Assembly (NCBI GenBank): GCA_016704345.1
Contig: JADJAH010000029.1
Location: 1 to 10,144 of the forward strand
Length of the DNA: 10,144 bases
Reading direction: 5' to 3'
Source of the DNA: Ignavibacteria bacterium
Lineage (GTDB): Bacteria; Bacteroidota; Ignavibacteria; Tepidaquicellales; Tepidaquicellaceae
Shown here: piece by piece, positions 1 to 6,976 of the stretch
Numbering within the stretch: position 1 is the first letter of the stretch
How the letters are laid out: every line of letters begins with the position of its first letter
Notes under the pieces: generated by a model
The model's input: only the letters and a program-made list of their open reading frames with translations
The model's database searches: none
Told to the model about the DNA's origin: nothing
Position numbers and translations under genes: made by a program

Positions 1-106
1 TCCGTCATTCACGGGATTTGTAGATAGAGTTCAGGAATTTCTAAAACTGTCAAGACAATAGGGGAGATAAACTTGGTAGGATGTTCACTTCTCTTAACAG
101 AAGCAA

Positions 107-1278
107 ATGACAACGACAATTATGTTAATGTTGCTTACAATCTTAGCGCTTCAACTTTGCAAGCACTGCCGATGGCCCGAAGGCTTAATATGCGCAGATC
201 GGCAAAAAACTACGATACCAGTGGCGCTTTTAATTCGGACTACCGCAATCACGATCATGGCAATCTTGCAGGCACAACTTTCCAGGATGGTTATTACATG
301 CGAATGCCAAACAAAAGAGTCCCACAAACAGGAACTAAGGGAATAATCAGGGATACAATTGATGTATTGACTCCGGAAACAATAACGGATTTGAATGTAT
401 TTGTTGCAATAAATCACAGTGCCGAGAACAACATAAAACTCACATTGACGAGTCCGCTTGGCGCATCGGTAGAATTTCTTCGCAAATACCCAGTTAGCCA
501 ATTTTGCAGCAAACATTGTTACGATATTTGAGTTCGGATGCTGACAGTATACTTGGCAATGATAAACACAAACTTTGGATAGTTGGTTAAGCCTCAATTT
601 GATCTTGACGCTATTAGCCCGGCACAAGTTCAAAAGGAAAGTGGATACTTTCAATTAATGATGAAACAGGCTCAGACACAGGTTTCATTTCCGGCTGGGG
701 CTTGCAGTTCAGCAACAGCACCTCTACTGCGATGAAGCTTGAATGCACTTCACTGATAGAAGGATTCTATAATGCATCATCAAATTTGCTGACGGCAGAC
801 AATGACATATTATCTAAGATCAACTGTCGTGCCATATCCCATAATTGATTCTGCTAAAGCGTTCTTAAACAGTTCAGGATTGGCATATCCTTCTTTCACA
901 AAGGCTCAGCCATTGACGAATTACTTCTTAGTATTGAAGCACAGAAACTCGTTGGAAACGTGGAGCTCATCAATAGTAAGTTTCTCCCAGTTCCTGAATC
1001 AGGCAACTTACAATTTCTCGGATCTTCAGAGCAAAGCCTTTGGAGATAACATGATACAGGTTGATGCATCACCTGTCAGATTTGCATTCTTCAGCGGAGA
1101 CATAAACCGTGACGGGACCGTTGATGCAACTGATGTGAGTACAATTGACAACGATGCTTCGAATTTTGTTGGCGGTTATGTTGTGACTGACCTTACCGGA
1201 GATAACTTTGTTGACGGAACTGATTTTGCCTTGGCGGACAATAATGCGGCGAATTTTGTTAGTGCAATCACACCTTAG
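107..1278 (+). CDS. Secreted P-domain protein with dockerin-like C-terminal module (frameshifted)
   Basis: Likely an exported, calcium-binding surface protein; no catalytic domain is visible. I place the start at ATG 107 because that frame opens with a hydrophobic signal peptide (MTTTIMLMLLTILALQL); a shift near 165 moves to the frame with LPMARRLNMRR. A P/Homo B domain (beta-sandwich usually C-terminal to subtilisin or metalloproteases) spans about 340-710: ITDLNVFVAINH, LTLTSPLGASVEFL, TIFDSDADSILGN and GKWILSINDETG followed by GWGLQF. It is read across shifts near 484, 532, 590 and 625. A linker beginning GFYNASSN follows, then a shift near 803, then an intact stretch with HRNSLETW, AFGDN.IQVDASPVRF and two Asp-rich loops (GDINRDGTVDATD; DLTGDNFVDGTD), ending a few residues before the stop. 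The last 180 residues match the end of the gene at 3733-5772. About six indels occur in 1.2 kb. A true pseudogene is possible, but sequence error is more likely. The domain calls are firm; the role is unknown. Confidence 0.7.
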
Positions 1279-1283
1279 CTTTA

Positions 1284-2040
1284 TTGCCACGAATGCACGA
1301 ATTTAGTTTTTTGAAAGAGCAGTTATACAGATTAGGAAATAGGCAATGTCTGTAAACTTTTTAAAATGCTTTGCCACGAATGCACGATTTTAGTTTTTTG
1401 AAAGAGCAGTTATACAGATTAGGAAATAGGCAATGTCTGTAAACTTTTTAAAATGCTTTGCCACGAATGCACGATTTTAGTTTTTTGAAAGAGCAGTTAT
1501 ACAGATTAGGAAATAGGCAATGTCTGTAAACTTTTTAAAATGCTTTGCCACGAATGCACGAATTTAGTTTTTTGAAAGAGCAGTAATTCAGATTAGGAAA
1601 TAGGCAATGTCTGTAAACTTTTTAAAATGCTTTGCCACGAATGCACGAATTTAGTTTTTTGAAAGAGCAGTAATTCAGATTAGGAATCAGGCATTGTCTG
1701 TAGACTATACAAGTTGCTTTGCCACGAATGCACGATTTTGTTTTTTTGAAAGAGCAGTTATACAGATTAGAGATAGGCAATGTCTGTAAACTTTTTAAAA
1801 TGCTTTGCCACGAATGCACGATTTTGTTTTTTGAAAGAGCAGTAATTCAGATTAGGAATCAGGCATTGTCTGTAGACTATACAAGTTGCTTTGCCACGAA
1901 TGCACGATTTTGTTTTTTGTAAGAGCAGTTATACAGATTAGGAATTAGGCAATGTCTGTAAACTCTATAGGATGCGTTGTCGAGAATGCACGAATTTGGA
2001 TTTTTGAAAGAGTAGTTATTCAGATTAGGAATTAGGCAAT
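1284..2040. repeat. Tandem array of nine 86-87 bp repeats
   Basis: Copies begin at 1284, 1371, 1458, 1545, 1632, 1719, 1805, 1891 and 1977; the last is cut at about 64 bp. The first five periods are 87 bp and the next three 86 bp. Each copy starts ttgccacgaatgcacga (the last starts ttgtcgagaatgcacga), then a T-rich stretch, gaaagagcag, gattagg and tgtctgta. Copies 2 and 3 are identical and copy 1 differs from them by one base. Two subtypes exist. Type I has gttatacag and aaactttttaaaatgct; type II has gtaattcag and gactatacaagttgct. Copies 5 and 7 are type II, copies 6 and 8 type I-like, and copy 4 is a hybrid. Type I copies hold a 6-bp inverted repeat (TACAGA / TCTGTA) with a 17-nt loop. The array fills the gap between two convergent genes. 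No protein reading frame is convincing through it. Confidence 0.95.
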
Positions 2041-2094
2041 GAAATGACCCAATGTGAAAGTGCGCATGCTCCTCGCATTAACTTATTGAGAGAC

Positions 2095-3577
2095 TTAAAT
2101 CCATGATCTTTTTGATGAGCCATGTTTTGAGGTGATGTTCTCCTTTTCAATCTTCTTCTTAATAAAGGCCAATTCATCTTTGCCCTTATTCTCAAATTTG
2201 ATTGAGCTTAGTTTGCGGAGATACTTAACAAATCCGGCGTGTCGCTTGATTATGTTTTCATCTTGCTGCTCGGAACTGTGAATGAGCTGATAGTATGAGT
2301 TGAGAACAGATATCAATGGCTCTGCAGAATCAGTATCATAGTAAATTTTTGCAACAAGATTCTTCATGTCGAGTTTGAAAAAGATTTGATTTATGTTGAC
2401 ATTGCTGGCGGACTGAATGGCTTTATCATAGTCATGCCTTTCATAAGCTATGCGAGCATTGCAGTAATTGTCAATGTCTTTGCGGATGCGCTGATTAAGT
2501 CTTGGGATGTATTTGTCAGCAAAAGTTTCAGCCCAGTCTAATTCATTTACGTTCAAGGCTTCAATAAACGTTGAGCGGAATTCGCTTGCACGAATGTTTC
2601 CGTCATTGTTGAATGAAAACAGATCCTCCTCAACGGTCTTCTTTCTGATCTCAAAAAGCTTCCTTCTTGTATCTTGTATCACCTGCAACAAATCTCAATG
2701 TGCAAAGCCGTGCAAGTGAATTGAGAAAATAATTTTTGTCGTCTTTGGCCATTGAGTTGAGAGATTTGAAAGTAAGCTCCTTCATTTGAAAGTATGGTTC
2801 ATCTTTGAACGGTGCTTCCACGGAAGTGAGATCGAGATGATGCAGACAAATGAAAGGAAAATTGTCAGAGTCATGATTCTTCACAATTTCCAGGAGCTTT
2901 TTCCTGTCAATGCAACTGTAGAGTCTTGAGACGAGGCTCTTCTTAAAATCAGACTTGTGAAAATTCTTCTGAGAGATCAGTGAAGTAAGAAACAGAGATG
3001 ATTCTACAATGTGCCAATACAATGAATTCTTTAGTATATCGTAGACAGGTTCAGTTAGCTTGTCGCGCCTGTTGTTTTCATAATAATAGTAGGCAACTTC
3101 TTTTGAATACTCTTTTTCGTGAAAGTAGTTTTTCGATCCTTTCAATTCTTTTGAAAACCCGTTCTTCATTTTCGTAATAAGTGAAAACGCTCTTGAGTTT
3201 AGTCCGCGCGATCTCAATCCTGCAAGTCGAAGCCTTTCTCTGCTGAAGAACTCATCTTTTCCGATCTCAATTTGCATCATGAACTCTTCAGCTAACGCAT
3301 ACAGTCTGGAAAATGTTGAATACATAACACTCTCTTTATACTCCTTGCCGGGATACAATTTTTTGTACAGGTTTTCTTTAAAGAGTTCTTTTGAAGAGAA
3401 TTCCGGACGATGTTTTCTTAGAAGTTTCATAATGCTACCAAAGTTTCTCCCTTTGTTGAAATAAGGCGAAGCAACAAACTTCTCAAATTCCTTCCATTCA
3501 TCATCTGAAAATGTTGCAAGAAGTTTGTAAAGAATATTTCTCTCGGCACTGTCAGTATTGTTGCTGTCAAGGTTCAT
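2095..3577 (-). CDS. SPYFNK-type helical protein of unknown function (one frameshift)
   Basis: About 493 residues once a single break is repaired. The N-terminal 308-residue part ends at 2651 with GDTRYKKEAF then stop. Dropping one A from the AAAAA run at 2653-2657 gives EAFEIRKK and continues in the frame that ends at 2095. The start is the ATG at 3575-3577, with no Shine-Dalgarno site. The protein is charged, rich in Lys, Leu and Phe, and looks all-helical, possibly TPR-like. It has no signal peptide and no membrane segment, so it is probably cytoplasmic. Residues 31-42 read FEKFVASPYFNK, a motif I recognise from the N-terminus of uncharacterised Bacteroidota and Ignavibacteria proteins that begin with a similar 'LL.tF...E...FekF..SPYFNK' pattern. 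No catalytic residues can be named. It is divergent from the gene at 3733 and convergent with the one at 107-1278. The gene call is firm and its function is unknown. Confidence 0.8.
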
Positions 3578-3666
3578 ATCACTAATATGGTCTGTTGTGC
3601 CCCCAAAATAAGGTTTACAGCCCTGAATTGATACAGTGTTCTGTCAAGGTTGATAGATAATTTTAG

Positions 3667-3697
3667 TTTGCCCGCGTGTCATCTTTTAATAAGTTTG
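3667..3697 (+). promoter_or_regulatory. Bacteroidota-type promoter for the gene at 3733
   Basis: A -33 box TTTG (3667-3670) is followed, after a 19-base spacer, by TAAGTTTG (3690-3697), matching the Bacteroidota -7 consensus TAnnTTTG. This predicts transcription starting near 3703 and a leader of about 30 A-rich bases before ATG 3733, with no Shine-Dalgarno site. It is inferred from the consensus only. Confidence 0.5.
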
Positions 3698-3732
3698 TAC
3701 ATCTTTTTTGAAAATTAAACAGAACAAACAAA

Positions 3733-5772
3733 ATGAAACCACTCGCGATCTTAATCTCTGCAACACTACTGATGGTCATCCTGACTGTCAAAGACTCAAT
3801 CTCGCAAACTTCAGACATTCCTTCTGAAACAAAAACAGAACTGTCAAACTCAGTCGGTCAAAATAATCTTCAGTTGCAGAATCTTGAGATAAGACACAAG
3901 GCAGCTGTTCAAAACGGAAGCTTCAGTGAAGCGCTTCAGATTGAAGAAGAGATGAGCAAGCTTACTCCGGACGAAATGGAGATGACACAAATATCAAACA
4001 CTCCCGGAATGACCGAAGTTAGCGAACCGCCTCAAGGCGACTGGCATTCGGCAGACAAGGTTGTTCATTTCGGACTCATCAAGCCAAGTATTGACAGCGG
4101 AAAAACAATGGATATGAAAATAGGTGAGGATGGTGTTATGTATTCCGTTGTGAATAGTCTGCCTGATGGATCTTTCTATAAGGGAAATATTAGTCTTTAC
4201 AAATCAACCGACAAGGGAGCAAACTGGATTCATATTTTCGGATATCTTTACACAAGCTATGTTGGAAGTGTTTCGATGCTTGTAGAATCAAAAGACAATT
4301 CAAATGCAGATTCCACGCGATTGATTGTATTCTATACTCTAAGTTCAAATGCAAATATGTCAGATGCTACTGTCAATTACATCTCCATAAGAAGCAACGG
4401 TACCGCCGCAAACAATGGTGTGCTCGCCACGCCGCCTGCCGGGAAAAAGTATTCACATGTAAGCGCGCTAAGTGATGGAGCATACTACGCCGCACCAACT
4501 TACTATGGAGTTGTATTTACAGAGAGCAATAACGTTTCCGGATTTACAAGCATTACTAAAACGAGATACTTCAGAACTGTAAACTGGGGAGCATCATGGC
4601 TGAATACAACTCTTACAACAGGTTTTGCAGATTATTTCCCAAGTGCAGATTACAAAGAGGGCTCGTCAGATTCTGTTTACATCGCAGTTGAGAGAAGATC
4701 GTCTTCCAGTCGGGTTGACATCATACTTTTGAAAACGTCATTTGTACCGACATCGACGTATAATCAACTGATAATCAGGGAGATTTCTTACGTTTACAGA
4801 AAGCCGAATCTCACTATCATGCAAACGAATCCTGCAATGAAAATGGTTATCACGTACTCAGGGAACAGCAATCTTTTCTATTCGGATTCAGAAGACGGAA
4901 CAAACGGATGGGAATACAGCACCTATCTCCAAAATACCGGGAACAATTATTCGGTTTTCACACATTGTATGTCTGCTCCAGGCGGTGAATTTCCATTTGT
5001 AGCTGTATGTATGACTGCCGATGGAGATTCCGTTAACGTAATAAAGATACCAATCCTTCACAATGTTATATTCACTCACAAAGTAAATTCAATAGACGCA
5101 TCGCAGAAAACTCCTCCTGTTATTGCCATAAGACCTGGCATTCAGAATAATCTTGTCAATATAATGTATGCCGGAACATCTGTAAATCAGGACAGTCTTA
5201 AGAATGCTATTTCTGATTATGAAGGCAACAAGACTCTGAGTCTCAAGCTGAGCTTGCAAGGCTTCTACAATTCAAGCACAAACAAACTCAACGCCAAAGA
5301 TACGGTTAGAATGTATCTGAGAAGATGGTATGAGACTGCAGTTAACTTTGATTCCGGCAAGGCGGTACTTGACTCGGTCACAATGACATTGAATTTCAAT
5401 TTTCAGGATCTTCAGGATTGTTACTATTATGCTGTAATAAGACACAGGAACTCAATAGAGACATGGACGAAACCGTTTTACATTCGCGAGTCTGTTCAGA
5501 GTTATGATCTGACAACTGCGGCAAACAAGGCGTTTGGAAATAATCAAGTGCAGGTTGACAATTCACCGGTAATGTTTTCCATTTACGGCGGCGATGTTGA
5601 TCAGGACGGAAGCATTGACGCGACAGATCTTTCAATGATTGATAATGACTCATATATCTTTGCAGCAGGTTACAAGAAAACGGATGTCAATGGAGACAGG
5701 TTTGTTGATGCTTCTGATGCTGCGATCACTGACAACAATGCAACGAACTTTGTGGCGACAGTTAGACCGTGA
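3733..5772 (+). CDS. Secreted Asp-box propeller protein with dockerin-like C-terminal module
   Basis: Intact 679-residue protein, exported and probably surface-attached or released. Residues 1-25 form a signal peptide (MKPLAILISATLLMVIL core, likely cleaved after SIS). Residues 45-100 are polar and helical. Residues 100-450 look like a sialidase/BNR-type beta-propeller: a canonical Asp-box STDKGANW at 158-165 and degenerate ones at RTVNWGASW (281-289) and SDSEDGTNGW (384-393). I see no sialidase active-site arginine set, so an enzyme role is not supported. From about 500 comes the shared module: GFYNSSTN (510-517), HRNSIETW (571-578), AFGNNQVQVDNSPV (600-613), then two calcium-loop-like segments, DVDQDGSIDATD (621-632) and DVNGDRFVDASD (651-662), as in type I dockerins. 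It ends FVATVRP. The leader is A-rich without a Shine-Dalgarno site and the promoter at 3667-3697 probably drives it. Binding partner and substrate are unknown. Confidence 0.88.
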   Translation: MKPLAILISATLLMVILTVKDSISQTSDIPSETKTELSNSVGQNNLQLQNLEIRHKAAVQNGSFSEALQIEEEMSKLTPDEMEMTQISNTPGMTEVSEPPQGDWHSADKVVHFGLIKPSIDSGKTMDMKIGEDGVMYSVVNSLPDGSFYKGNISLYKSTDKGANWIHIFGYLYTSYVGSVSMLVESKDNSNADSTRLIVFYTLSSNANMSDATVNYISIRSNGTAANNGVLATPPAGKKYSHVSALSDGAYYAAPTYYGVVFTESNNVSGFTSITKTRYFRTVNWGASWLNTTLTTGFADYFPSADYKEGSSDSVYIAVERRSSSSRVDIILLKTSFVPTSTYNQLIIREISYVYRKPNLTIMQTNPAMKMVITYSGNSNLFYSDSEDGTNGWEYSTYLQNTGNNYSVFTHCMSAPGGEFPFVAVCMTADGDSVNVIKIPILHNVIFTHKVNSIDASQKTPPVIAIRPGIQNNLVNIMYAGTSVNQDSLKNAISDYEGNKTLSLKLSLQGFYNSSTNKLNAKDTVRMYLRRWYETAVNFDSGKAVLDSVTMTLNFNFQDLQDCYYYAVIRHRNSIETWTKPFYIRESVQSYDLTTAANKAFGNNQVQVDNSPVMFSIYGGDVDQDGSIDATDLSMIDNDSYIFAAGYKKTDVNGDRFVDASDAAITDNNATNFVATVRP

Positions 5773-5785
5773 GGAGAACAAATGG

Positions 5786-5820
5786 GAATTAAGAATTAAG
5801 AATTAGGAATTACGAATTTC
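5786..5820. repeat. Five tandem 7-bp repeats (gaattaN type)
   Basis: The units are gaattaa, gaattaa, gaattag, gaattac and gaatttc, directly downstream of the stop codon at 5770-5772. This is a simple low-complexity repeat at the left edge of the non-coding stretch that leads into the REP-like hairpins. No function is indicated. Confidence 0.8.
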
Positions 5821-5849
5821 AAGCGTAAAGTGTTCCAAAGTTTACATCT

Positions 5850-5918
5850 CGCTCCCAAGCCCCCCGCATGCAGAGAGTGTAATAGATTAGCCACCTACGG
5901 GCAGGCAGCTTGGGAGCG
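5850..5918. repeat. Long-loop inverted repeat with REP-like arms
   Basis: The arms CGCTCCCAAGC (5850-5860) and GCTTGGGAGCG (5908-5918) are perfect 11-bp complements around a 47-base interior. The outer CGCTCCCAA / TTGGGAGCG is shared with the tight hairpin at 5990-6015, so the two probably belong to one REP-like family and form a paired, BIME-like arrangement upstream of the transposase gene. Confidence 0.75.
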
Positions 5919-5989
5919 CTAACTGGATGCTGAATAAGAATGCGATTTACAAGGGTGGAACTTTTACGAGAAAGAAACAAAGGCGCGCT

Positions 5990-6015
5990 CGCTCCCAAAC
6001 TCCGGTTTGGGAGCG
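5990..6015. repeat. REP-like hairpin upstream of RAYT
   Basis: A perfect 11-bp stem, CGCTCCCAAAC with GTTTGGGAGCG, closes a TCCG tetraloop. It lies about 90 bases before the transposase start. Its centre AAACTCCGGTTT recurs, with one base changed or missing, in the hairpins at 6025-6041 and (on the other strand) 6683-6708. It could also act as a terminator-like structure, but no T run follows. Confidence 0.85.
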
Positions 6016-6024
6016 CTCTTGCAC

Positions 6025-6041
6025 ATGAAACTCCGTTTCAT
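6025..6041. repeat. Short hairpin with the same centre
   Basis: A perfect 7-bp stem, ATGAAAC with GTTTCAT, has a TCC loop and begins nine bases after the preceding hairpin. The centre AAACTCCGTTT matches the neighbouring hairpin while the outer arms differ completely. Confidence 0.75.
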
Positions 6042-6088
6042 AACCCTAAAAGTATAATTACATTTATCACGTCGAATGTGAACTTATT

Positions 6089-6106
6089 AAAGGAGAAGAA
6101 ATCATG
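6089..6106 (+). promoter_or_regulatory. Strong Shine-Dalgarno site of the RAYT gene
   Basis: AAAGGAG lies 8 bases before ATG 6104 and fixes that start. The other genes with a clear start in this window have A-rich leaders without such a site, so this one stands out. Confidence 0.7.
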
Positions 6107-6637
6107 AAAAGCAGATACAGGATCATCGATGAGAAACAGCTCTACTTTGTCACCTCTACAGTTCAAAAATGGATTCCGGTTTTTACAAGCGAAAAGTATT
6201 TTGAAAATCTTACCGGCTCTTTTAAATATTCACAAAGAGAAAAGAATCTTAAAATATATTCTTATGTAATTTTCGACAATCATTTCCATTCAGTTCTCAG
6301 TGGAAATAATCTTAGTCAAACCATAGCATCAATAAAGAGTTATACTGCCAGGACGATAATTGATCTGCTTAAAGCTGATAATAAAGACTGGCTTCTTAAT
6401 CAACTTGAGTATTACAAATTGAAGCATAAATCCAATAGTGAATATCAGTTTTGGCAGGAAGGTTTTCATCCGCAAATGATCTACAGCGAGGAAGTATTCA
6501 GACAAAAAGTTGAATACATACATTTCAATCCTGTAAAAAGAGGACTTGTCAGGGAGCCTGAGCATTGGAGATACAGTTCTGCCGCTTCATATACTCTTGG
6601 TGTGAAAGGAGAACTGGAAATTGACGATTTGGAATAG
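6104..6637 (+). CDS. REP-associated tyrosine transposase (RAYT, IS200-like Y1 family)
   Basis: Intact 177-residue Y1/HUH single-strand DNA transposase, the family that nicks and rejoins hairpin-containing DNA through a 5'-phosphotyrosine. The HUH metal-binding pair is H60-F-H62 in DNHFHSVL. The likely catalytic tyrosine is Y138 in VEYIHFNPVKRGLV, followed by WRYSSA at 155-160, a usual RAYT tail motif. The N-terminal strand YFVTSTVQKW also fits the family. Length is normal for a RAYT, with no frameshift. REP-like hairpins lie on both sides (5850-6041 and 6683-6708), the downstream one in opposite orientation, as expected for a RAYT that acts on its own REPs. RAYTs are usually single-copy, domesticated transposases rather than active insertion sequences. 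An ordinary IS200-type tnpA is the alternative; the flanking hairpins favour RAYT. A terminator candidate follows at 6777-6813. Confidence 0.9.
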   Translation: MKSRYRIIDEKQLYFVTSTVQKWIPVFTSEKYFENLTGSFKYSQREKNLKIYSYVIFDNHFHSVLSGNNLSQTIASIKSYTARTIIDLLKADNKDWLLNQLEYYKLKHKSNSEYQFWQEGFHPQMIYSEEVFRQKVEYIHFNPVKRGLVREPEHWRYSSAASYTLGVKGELEIDDLE

Positions 6638-6682
6638 AACTAATTGCATATATGAATCGAAGCAGAGCTTCTTATACAAGTG

Positions 6683-6708
6683 CGTACCCAAACAGGAGTT
6701 TGGGTACG
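6683..6708. repeat. REP-like hairpin downstream of RAYT, inverted orientation
   Basis: A perfect 11-bp stem, CGTACCCAAAC with GTTTGGGTACG, has the loop AGGA. Read on the minus strand the centre is CCCAAACTCCTGTTTGGG, which differs from the upstream hairpin's CCCAAACTCCGGTTTGGG by one loop base. The two hairpins therefore face each other across the transposase gene. The outermost arm bases also differ (CGTA against CGCT). Confidence 0.85.
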
Positions 6709-6731
6709 AGCATAGTTTGGGTATGAGCATA
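6698..6731 (+). repeat. 17-bp tandem direct repeat extending the REP-like hairpin
   Basis: gtttgggtacgagcata is followed directly by gtttgggtatgagcata, differing at one base. The first copy starts inside the right arm of the hairpin at 6683-6708, so the second looks like a duplicated REP half-site. Confidence 0.8.
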
Positions 6732-6776
6732 AACGCTTTCGGACAGTCTGAGGGGCTTGGGAAAGAGAAATAGCAA

Positions 6777-6813
6777 AAGGGCGGAGCGCCATATTGCTTC
6801 GCCTTTCCTTTTT
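6777..6813 (+). terminator. Rho-independent terminator candidate after RAYT
   Basis: AAGGGCGGAGC (6777-6787) pairs with GCTTCGCCTTT (6796-6806), giving 11 bp with two G-T pairs and an 8-base loop. Five T (6809-6813) follow after two C. It lies about 140 bases past the RAYT stop and ahead of the next gene's promoter. The rest of 6638-6976 holds only the REP-like repeats and that promoter. Confidence 0.5.
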
Positions 6814-6951
6814 GTGCAACAGAGACGTTTTGATTTGTAAAACATTTGTTGTAATTGAACTATTATTGCCGAATGTTTGAAACCGATTTTGATTGTCGGT
6901 GGAAGAATTATCGCTTTTCTCTTGGAAATGGAATACATCGAACACAATTCA

Positions 6952-6959
6952 TATCTTTG
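6952..6959 (+). promoter_or_regulatory. Bacteroidota-type -7 box upstream of the DUF389 gene
   Basis: TATCTTTG, followed by cac, is a perfect match to TAnnTTTG and lies 17 bases before the ATG at 6977. No good -33 TTG is found at the usual spacing; the nearest, at 6922-6924, is 27 bases away. The call rests on the -7 box and its position. Confidence 0.45.
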
Positions 6960-6976
6960 CACTAAAAATTAAATTC

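Noticed and set aside
1..106. 3' end of an upstream gene
   Set aside because: One frame gives about 18 open codons before a stop, too short to support any call.
151..654. 167-codon open frame on the minus strand
   Set aside because: It lies antisense to the P-domain, which has clear family motifs on the plus strand; the minus-strand peptide resembles nothing and is rich in Cys and Ile.
1622..1922. Short proteins encoded in the repeat array on either strand
   Set aside because: They arise only because 87 is a multiple of three, and they break once copies become 86 bp. No start signal or recognisable motif is present.
1284..2040. CRISPR array
   Set aside because: The repeats are 86-87 bp, directly adjacent, with no unique spacers and no cas genes.
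3604..3611. Promoter -7 box for the minus-strand gene (TTATTTTG on the minus strand)
   Set aside because: One mismatch to TAnnTTTG and no -33 TTG at the right spacing, so it is too weak to annotate.
3733..5772. Active sialidase
   Set aside because: Asp-box motifs occur in many non-enzymatic propellers, and the arginine triad and Tyr/Glu pair expected of sialidases could not be found.
6104..6637. Complete IS200/IS605 insertion sequence
   Set aside because: No second gene, no clear left and right ends with target motif; flanking hairpins and the WRYSS tail fit a RAYT better, so no element boundaries are called.
6640..6962. Two overlapping minus-strand open frames after the RAYT
   Set aside because: They run over the REP-like hairpin, the terminator stem and the promoter region and show no protein-like features.
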